In this document: one piece after another, positions 4,953-9,671 of the stretch
How the letters are laid out: each line of letters opens with the position of its first letter
How positions within the stretch are numbered: position 1 is the stretch's first letter
NCBI GenBank assembly: GCA_910577885.1
Contig: CAJTNK010000073.1
Location: 1 to 9,671 of the forward strand
Origin: an uncultured Rikenella sp.
Lineage (GTDB): Bacteria > Bacteroidota > Bacteroidia > Bacteroidales > Rikenellaceae
DNA length: 9,671 bases
Reading direction: 5' to 3'
The notes under the pieces: generated by a model
What the model was told of the DNA's origin: nothing
Seen by the model: the letters and a program-made list of their open reading frames with translations, nothing else
The model's database searches: none
Translations under genes and position numbers: made by a program

Positions 4953-7613
4953 ATGACTACAACTCACAAGAAAAAAAGCCTCCTGCTGTTGGGCGGCCTC
5001 CTGTTGTTGACGTCCCCGGCTGCGGCTCAGCAGCGTTCGGTCGGCGCCGGTGCGACGGACGGGAATATCGTCGCCATCTTCGGCCGGCAGAAGGTCGAAA
5101 CGACGGACGAGGGGCGAGTGTTTCATCGTTTCCGGGAGGGTCTTTTGCTGCCGGGCGGCGTAGGTGCCGGGACCTTGTTCAACGGCCAGGATATGGTGGG
5201 GTGGCTCTATGCTACGGGTCGTTTCCGGAGCCCGAAGGCGGGAGATAGCCTCGGGTATGCCTATCCGGCTCAGAAAGAGGCCCCGATGGCTTACCAGTCC
5301 AATGCCGAGCGGAAGGCTGCCGCGGCGGGTCGGAGAGCGCGGTGGACGCCGCTGACCCCTTGGGTCTGGAGTTCGATCGCGGTCGATTCGACCGGCGTTT
5401 TCCGGAGTCCGCACATGCGGTCGGCGTACCTCTATACGGCTTACGAGGCGCCGCGGTCGGAGATCGCCCTGCTGGAGACCACCGGCGGGACACGGACCTA
5501 TGTCAATGGCGAGCTGCACGAGGGGGACCACTACGATTTCGGGTACACGCTGACTCCGATTCGGGTGCGGAAGGGGCTGAACGAGTTTGTCTATACGCCG
5601 GGTCGTTTCGGGCGGGTGGAGTCGAAGCTGGTACGGCCGGACCGGGAGGTGATATTCACGCGGCGCGACCTGACGCTGCCCGACCTGATCGCCGGCGAAG
5701 GGGACGAGAAGTGGGGGGCGATCCGGGTGGTGAACGCGACGGAACGTCCGCTCAAGGGGTTGAGCATCCGGGCGGTGTTGTCGACGCCGGAGGGTCGGTC
5801 GCTGGGCCGGGCGGCGGAGTACCGGACCGACGATGTGATGCCGATGGCGGTGCGTAAGGTGAAGTTCCGGCTTCCGGCTACGGGCGATGCGGCGTATAGT
5901 GGGCCGGTGGATGCGCGGTTGGAGCTGTTGCGGGGCGGGAAGCGGGTCGATACGGTCACCGTTCGGCTGCGGCAGGTGCCGGCGACGGTTCACCACGAAC
6001 GGACTTTCGTGAGCGGGATCGACGGCAGTGTACAGTATTATAGCGTGGCTCCGGCTTTGCCGCAGGGGCCGGGGGTGGATACGGCGGCCAAGGCTTTCGT
6101 GCTGACGGTTCACGGGGCGTCGGTCGAGGCGCGCAACCAGGCGCGGGCTTATCGGCAGAAGGAGTGGGTGAACATCGTGGCGCCGACCAACCGGCGTCCG
6201 TTCGGCTTCAACTGGGAAGAGTGGGGGCGGATCGATGCGCTGGAGGTGCTGGCCGATGCGCAGCGGATTTTCCGGACCGATACTTCGCGGATCTACCTCA
6301 CGGGCCACTCGATGGGGGGCCATGGGACGTGGTTCTTGGGGACCACCTATCCGTCTCGGTTTGCGGCCATCGCGCCGTGCGCCGGTTATCCGGACATTGC
6401 GGGCTACGGGAGCGGCCGGGGCGATGAGACGCACCGGCGCGATCCGCGTTTCGAACCTTTCGAGCGGGGGGCGTCGGCGGGGCGTGTGATGGCCTTGGCG
6501 CGCAACCTGAAGCAGTCGGGAGTCTATATTCACCACGGTTCGGCGGATAATGTCGTGCCGCCGGAGCAGGCCCACATCATGCGCGAGATGCTGGGGCGGT
6601 TCCACACGGATTTCTGTTACCACGAGTTTCCGGGTGGCGAACACTGGTTCGGGGATGCGAGCGTGGACTGGGCGCCGATTTTCGAATTCTTTGCGCGCCA
6701 TTCGATTCCGACGTCGGATCGGGTGACGGAGGTGGACTTTTACACCGCTTCGCCGGCGATTTCGTCGCAGGACTACTGGCTGACGGTCGAACAGCAGGAG
6801 AGTCCGTATCGCTACACGAACGTTCGGGCGGTGCGCGAGGGGGATACGGTGATCCGGGTGACGGCGGTCGAGAACGCGCGGTTGCTGACTCTCGACCTGC
6901 CGGCCTTGAAGCCGGGGACGTCGGAGGTGGATGTCGTTTTTGCCGACGGCCAGCGGCTGACGGTGCCGACCGATCGGCGGGCGGTCGTGGGGTATCGCGA
7001 CGGTCGGTGGCGGGTGCTGGAGCGGATCGATCCGAGCGAGAAACACGCCGGGCGTTACGGCGGGTTCAAACAGGCGTTCAATAACCGGATGGTCTTCGTC
7101 TACGCCACGGGCGGTACGCCGGCCGACCGCGAAGGGTGGCGGGCCAAGGCGCGGTTCGATGCCGAGACCTTCTACTACCGGGGGAACGGCTCGGTGGACG
7201 TGATTCCGGACACGGAATACAGCGCGGCCAAGTATCCGGGGCGGAATGTGGTGCTCTACGGGAATGCGGACAACAACCGGGCTTGGGGTCGGTTGTTGGG
7301 TTCTTGTCCGATTCGGGTGCGTCGCGGCGAGGTTTCGCTGGGCGACCGTTCGTATCGGGGTGACGACTTGGGGGCTTACTTCGTCTACCCGCATTCGGAT
7401 TTCGCCGAGGCGTTGGTGGGGGTTGTGACGGCGACGGGCCAGGCGGGGATGCGGGCTGCGGCGCCGAACAACTACATCTCGGGGATTACGGGTTTTCCGG
7501 ATATCGTCGTCTTCCGGGCCGACATGCTCAAGGACGGCTTGCAGGGGGTCGAGACGGCGGGTTTCTTCGACAACGACTGGTCGCTGCGTGGCGGCGACCT
7601 GGTGTCGAGGTAG
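4953..7613 (+). CDS. Secreted prolyl-oligopeptidase/esterase-like serine hydrolase
   Basis: This 886-residue exported protein has an alpha/beta-hydrolase core. Residues 1-25 are a signal peptide: KKK at 6-8, a leucine-rich core at 10-19, and cleavage probably after Ala25 in AAA-QQ. A beta-rich N-terminal region follows (about 30-370). The catalytic core is about 375-590, with HGAS (387-390) near the oxyanion hole. The nucleophile elbow GHSMGG has Ser453, and Asp532 (GSADNVVP) and His564 (GGEHWFG) complete the triad. Beyond about 590 lies an accessory region with FKQAFNNRMVFVYATGG and VLYGNADNNRAW (767-778), blocks I associate with large Bacteroidota and Planctomycetes hydrolases of the S9/esterase type. 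The substrate (peptide, or an acyl or acetyl ester of a glycan) cannot be decided. No type IX C-terminal sorting domain is obvious. The in-frame TTG at 4803 is rejected as start because it would place the terminator inside the gene and remove the signal peptide. Confidence 0.88.
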   Translation: MTTTHKKKSLLLLGGLLLLTSPAAAQQRSVGAGATDGNIVAIFGRQKVETTDEGRVFHRFREGLLLPGGVGAGTLFNGQDMVGWLYATGRFRSPKAGDSLGYAYPAQKEAPMAYQSNAERKAAAAGRRARWTPLTPWVWSSIAVDSTGVFRSPHMRSAYLYTAYEAPRSEIALLETTGGTRTYVNGELHEGDHYDFGYTLTPIRVRKGLNEFVYTPGRFGRVESKLVRPDREVIFTRRDLTLPDLIAGEGDEKWGAIRVVNATERPLKGLSIRAVLSTPEGRSLGRAAEYRTDDVMPMAVRKVKFRLPATGDAAYSGPVDARLELLRGGKRVDTVTVRLRQVPATVHHERTFVSGIDGSVQYYSVAPALPQGPGVDTAAKAFVLTVHGASVEARNQARAYRQKEWVNIVAPTNRRPFGFNWEEWGRIDALEVLADAQRIFRTDTSRIYLTGHSMGGHGTWFLGTTYPSRFAAIAPCAGYPDIAGYGSGRGDETHRRDPRFEPFERGASAGRVMALARNLKQSGVYIHHGSADNVVPPEQAHIMREMLGRFHTDFCYHEFPGGEHWFGDASVDWAPIFEFFARHSIPTSDRVTEVDFYTASPAISSQDYWLTVEQQESPYRYTNVRAVREGDTVIRVTAVENARLLTLDLPALKPGTSEVDVVFADGQRLTVPTDRRAVVGYRDGRWRVLERIDPSEKHAGRYGGFKQAFNNRMVFVYATGGTPADREGWRAKARFDAETFYYRGNGSVDVIPDTEYSAAKYPGRNVVLYGNADNNRAWGRLLGSCPIRVRRGEVSLGDRSYRGDDLGAYFVYPHSDFAEALVGVVTATGQAGMRAAAPNNYISGITGFPDIVVFRADMLKDGLQGVETAGFFDNDWSLRGGDLVSR

Positions 7614-7644
7614 GGTTTTTCGGGGTACGGGGTTTGCGGTTTAT

Positions 7645-7714
7645 TGGGGTTTCGCAGCTCGTTATAGCGATGCGCAGCATCGCCGGCTCACCGCGAGGCC
7701 CCGTTGGGGCTTTT
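7645..7714. repeat. Family-2 interspersed repeat, upstream of tig
   Basis: Bases 7645-7674 match 9642-9671 in the same orientation at 29 of 30 positions, including the exact 20-mer CAGCTCGTTATAGCGATGCG at 7655-7674. The unit runs into a perfect hairpin, GCGATGC (7667-7673) with GCATCGC (7677-7683), loop GCA. It then reaches a terminator-like hairpin, GGCCCC-GTT-GGGGC followed by TTTT (7697-7714). The other copy has the related CACCC-GTT-GGGTG-TTTT just before its 30-mer, so the units appear to be modular. No coding potential is evident. Confidence 0.75.
7696..7714 (+). terminator. Possible terminator of the hydrolase gene
   Basis: The stem is GCCCC (7698-7702) with GGGGC (7706-7710), loop GTT, extended by one wobble and one A-T pair, then TTTT at 7711-7714. 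It is 83 bases after the stop and embedded in the family-2 repeat. No better terminator is seen closer to 7613, so it may serve the hydrolase transcript. Confidence 0.45.
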
Positions 7715-7739
7715 GTTGGGGTTTTCTCGGCCTTGGTTA

Positions 7740-8036
7740 GAAGGCGGCCCGGCTGGCCTGAGGCCAGTGCCAGCTTAACGGGATAGCTCGACCGCGCGCG
7801 ACTGCTGGAGTAGGATTTTGGCCAAACAACGTGAGTTGTTTGGCCAACATCCGCCAGCGCGCGGGCAATGCAGGTTGTCACCGGCAGGCCAATTCCGAGT
7901 GCCGGAAGGCACCGCCTGCCCGGCGTAAGGGCAGTTTTAGCTTGTTGCCGAGCCAACTCCAGCTTTCGCGTGCCGAGCGGCACCCCGGGGCCGGGACGCC
8001 CGGCAAGAATTCGGGCCAACCCTTGCCCCGAATTCC
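7740..8036. other. Hairpin-dense gene-free region upstream of tig
   Basis: No believable gene lies in this stretch of about 300 bases, which is a chain of perfect or near-perfect hairpins. Stems are CTGGCC/GGCCAG (7753-7767) and a nested palindrome (7792-7864). GGCAGG/CCTGCC (7883-7920) encloses GTGCC-GGAA-GGCAC (7899-7912). GTGCC-GAGC-GGCAC follows (7970-7983), and GAATTCGGG/CCCGAATTC lies at 8007-8035. The small GTGCC hairpin recurs at 9596-9609. It could be a cluster of short repeats or a structured RNA. I cannot assign a known RNA family. Confidence 0.6.
7792..7864. repeat. Nested palindrome
   Basis: A perfect 13-bp inverted repeat, TTGGCCAAACAAC (7818-7830) with 7835-7847 and loop GTGA, sits inside a second one, CCGCGCGC (7792-7799) with GCGCGCGG (7857-7864). 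GGAT/ATCC (7813-7816, 7849-7852) pairs in between. The whole block could extrude as a cruciform or fold as an RNA stem. There is no T run after it on the plus strand, so it is not a typical terminator in that direction. Confidence 0.8.
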
Positions 8037-8053
8037 GACTCCGAACCGAAAGA

Positions 8054-8088
8054 CTTGGCGGATATTCCCGAAAAATCCGTTACCTTTG
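8054..8088 (+). promoter_or_regulatory. Promoter of tig
   Basis: The -7 box TACCTTTG (8081-8088) is an exact TAnnTTTG match. A -33-like CTTGG (8054-8058) lies about 22 bases upstream, near the usual 19-21 spacing. The leader to the ATG at 8134 is about 40 bases and A-rich. A strong inverted repeat, GAATTCGGG/CCCGAATTC (8007-8035), ends 18 bases before the -33 element and may be an operator or part of the upstream repeat cluster. Confidence 0.72.
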
Positions 8089-8133
8089 CCTCTCCTTAAC
8101 GCAAATAAAAATAAACAAGATACGCTGAAAGAG

Positions 8134-9453
8134 ATGAACGTAGTCAGAGAAAACCTGGAAAACCAAACCGCCTTGTTGCGGGTGACCGTGGGCGAGGCCG
8201 ATTACAAGGAACAGGTAGAGAAACAACTCAAAGATTATAAGCGCAAAGCCAATGTGCCGGGCTTTCGGCCGGGGATGGTGCCGATGGGGATCATCAACAA
8301 GATGTATCGCAAAGGGGTGTTGGCCGATACGGCTTATCGGAAGGCTACCGACTCGGCGTTCGAATACGTCCGGGAGAATGAGGTGGCGACGGTGGGCGAT
8401 CTGATGCCGTCGGATCGGCAGGGCGAGCTGGATTTCGAACACGACACCGATTTCGAGTTCGTTTTCGAGATCGGGCTGGCGCCGGAGATCGAGTTGGCGT
8501 TGAACAAGAAAAACAGCGTCACGAAATACGTGATCGAACCGAACGACGAGATGCGGAAAGGCTTCCGGAGCAATTATATGCGTCGTTTCGGGAAGTTGGT
8601 GGATGTCGATGTGGTGGCGGACGACGAGGCGCTGACCGGGACTTTGACCCAGGGGGATGATACGCGAATCGAGGATGCGTACGTCGGGCTGATTAGCTTG
8701 GACGAGGAGGTGCGCAAACCGTTCGTCGGGAAGAAAGTGGGGGATGCGGTCGAGGTGGATGTGAACGTGATTTACAAGACGCCGAGCCAGCGGGCTTCGA
8801 TCCTCGGGGTGAAGGAGGCGGACTTGGAGGGGATGGATCCGAAGTATACGTTTACGATCACGCAGATCCGGAAGTTCGCCGAGCCGGAGATGAACGAAGA
8901 GTTCTTCAAACTGGCTTTCCCGGCCGGGGATGTGACCACGCCGGAACAGTTCGACGCGCGGATCGACGAACAGGTACGCGGGGAGTTGGCCAAGGAGACG
9001 GAGTACAAGTTTACGACGGATGTGCGGAAGTACTTGCTGGAGAAGACGAATTTGTCGTTGCCGGAGGCGTTTTTGAAGAACTGGCTCTACCAGGTCAACG
9101 AGGGTAAGTTCTCGATGGAGGAGATCGAGCGCGATTTCCCGCAGTTCCTCGACATGATCCGGTGGGACTTGATTCGGCGGAAGGTGATGAAGGACAACAA
9201 CCTCGAAATCACGCAGGAGGATGTGAAGGCTGAAGCGCGTGAGGTGGCGATGATGCAGTTCCAGTACTACGGGATGCACACGGTGGCGGACGATATGTTG
9301 GATAACTTCGTGAACTCGATCCTCGGGAACAAGGAGGAGGTGCGTAAGATTTACGATAAGGTGGGTGAGCGGAAGGTGATCGGTGCGGTGGCGGATCAGA
9401 TCAAGGTGACCGAGAAGACGGTGAAGCCGGAAGAGTTCCAGAAGTTGGCGTAG
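8134..9453 (+). CDS. tig: Trigger factor, ribosome-associated chaperone
   Basis: This 439-residue cytosolic chaperone docks on the ribosome at L23 and shields nascent chains as they leave the exit tunnel. The N-terminal ribosome-binding domain (about 1-115) carries GFRPGMVP at 43-50, the family's docking signature (GFRxGxxP). A central PPIase-like region (about 150-245) appears degenerate, as is common in Bacteroidota. The long helical C-terminal arms (about 260-430) contain several charged helices. Length is normal for the family. The ATG at 8134 gives the expected N-terminus and follows the promoter at 8081-8088 with GAAAGAG just upstream. Extending the frame back to 7831 would add about 100 residues of low-complexity, arginine-rich sequence from the hairpin region and is not credible. 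No clpP/clpX or lon, frequent tig partners in other bacteria, is seen before the window ends. Confidence 0.96.
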   Translation: MNVVRENLENQTALLRVTVGEADYKEQVEKQLKDYKRKANVPGFRPGMVPMGIINKMYRKGVLADTAYRKATDSAFEYVRENEVATVGDLMPSDRQGELDFEHDTDFEFVFEIGLAPEIELALNKKNSVTKYVIEPNDEMRKGFRSNYMRRFGKLVDVDVVADDEALTGTLTQGDDTRIEDAYVGLISLDEEVRKPFVGKKVGDAVEVDVNVIYKTPSQRASILGVKEADLEGMDPKYTFTITQIRKFAEPEMNEEFFKLAFPAGDVTTPEQFDARIDEQVRGELAKETEYKFTTDVRKYLLEKTNLSLPEAFLKNWLYQVNEGKFSMEEIERDFPQFLDMIRWDLIRRKVMKDNNLEITQEDVKAEAREVAMMQFQYYGMHTVADDMLDNFVNSILGNKEEVRKIYDKVGERKVIGAVADQIKVTEKTVKPEEFQKLA

Positions 9454-9504
9454 TTTGAATTTTAGTGCGTGGGGAGGGTTTGGAGCCTTTCCTGTTAGTT
9501 TTAG

Positions 9505-9537
9505 GCCGGGCGATGCGAGAGCGTCGGCCCGGCTTTT
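9505..9537 (+). terminator. Intrinsic terminator of tig
   Basis: GCCGGGCGATGC (9505-9516) pairs with 9521-9533, with one bulged C and one G-U pair. The loop is GAGA, and TTTT follows at 9534-9537. It begins 52 bases after the stop, and a further T-rich run continues to about 9550. Confidence 0.85.
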
Positions 9538-9576
9538 GGTTTTTGGTGTTTCTCGCCGGGCGTTGGGGGTTTCTCT

Positions 9577-9671
9577 GCCGGAAGGCCCATGCCGGGTGCC
9601 GGGAGGCACCGCCTCCGCGGCGCACCCGTTGGGTGTTTTGGTGGGGTTTCACAGCTCGTTATAGCGATGCG
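9577..9671. repeat. Family-2 interspersed repeat, downstream of tig (partial)
   Basis: The parts, in order, are GCC-GGAA-GGC (9577-9586), GGTGCC-GGGA-GGCACC (9595-9610), CACCC-GTT-GGGTG-TTTT (about 9623-9639), and the 30-nt unit ending in CAGCTCGTTATAGCGATGCG (9652-9671). GTGCCGG-AGGCACCGCCT here (9596-9614) matches 7899-7917 with one difference. The window ends inside the repeat. The intervening 9540-9576 shows no gene. Confidence 0.75.

Noticed and set aside
4947..7394. An 815-residue reading frame on the minus strand opposite the hydrolase gene
   Set aside because: It is rich in Arg, Pro and His, lacks any recognisable motif and mirrors the codon pattern of a clear gene on the other strand. 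It is a high-GC antisense shadow.
7528..8019. A 163-residue minus-strand frame overlapping the hydrolase end and the hairpin region
   Set aside because: It runs through family-2 repeat sequence and hairpins, has low-complexity Arg/Pro/Thr-rich composition and shows no domain. Repeats like this often produce spurious hypothetical proteins.
7614..8060. A tRNA or other classical RNA gene in the gap before tig
   Set aside because: No cloverleaf arms, T-loop GGTTCRA sequence or recognisable 6S, tmRNA or RNase P core was found among the hairpins.
7831..8133. An N-terminal extension of trigger factor starting at 7831
   Set aside because: It would cover the promoter TACCTTTG and the hairpin cluster and add Arg/Pro-rich sequence before the normal family N-terminus at 8134.

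Overview
The window reads as chromosomal DNA from a GC-rich Bacteroidota, most likely a Bacteroidales gut lineage such as Alistipes/Rikenellaceae (inference). Reasons: promoters carry the Bacteroidota -7 box TAnnTTTG, translation starts mostly lack a Shine-Dalgarno sequence, there is a DUF4834-type small membrane protein, and Lnt has the Bacteroidota-style YHKSKLVVG motif. No phage, conjugative, CRISPR or resistance genes are visible.

Layout. 1-118: the right end of an interspersed repeat (family 1) that continues off the left edge. 155-1726 (-): lnt, apolipoprotein N-acyltransferase. About 1810-2137: family-1 copy A, lying between the divergent lnt and purB. 2186-3544 (+): purB, adenylosuccinate lyase. 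About 3563-3907: family-1 copy B, whose core is inverted relative to copy A. 3964-4128 (+): a 54-residue rubredoxin, followed by a strong hairpin. 4416-4790 (+): a DUF4834-like membrane-anchored protein with a textbook terminator. 4953-7613 (+): a secreted 886-residue serine hydrolase of the prolyl-oligopeptidase/esterase type. 7614-8060: a gene-free, hairpin-dense stretch holding a second repeat family. 8134-9453 (+): tig, trigger factor, then a terminator. 9577-9671: another family-2 copy, cut by the window end.

The genes are housekeeping or general physiology (lipoprotein maturation, purine synthesis, electron transfer, protein folding, a secreted hydrolase). Each appears to be its own transcription unit, with its own promoter and/or terminator, so no operon or defence system is evident.

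The unusual content is between the genes. Family 1 is a mosaic of hairpins. A 10-bp stem with a TTCA loop (TGAA in the inverted ends) recurs with compensatory base changes, a roughly 170-bp core folds into a long stem, and a 50-nt module recurs at element ends. Two oppositely oriented copies bracket purB. Family 2 recurs on both sides of tig as a near-identical 30-nt unit plus small GTGCC-N4-GGCAC hairpins. Both look like non-autonomous, REPIN- or MITE-like intergenic elements; that reading is inference from structure, since no transposase gene is in the window.
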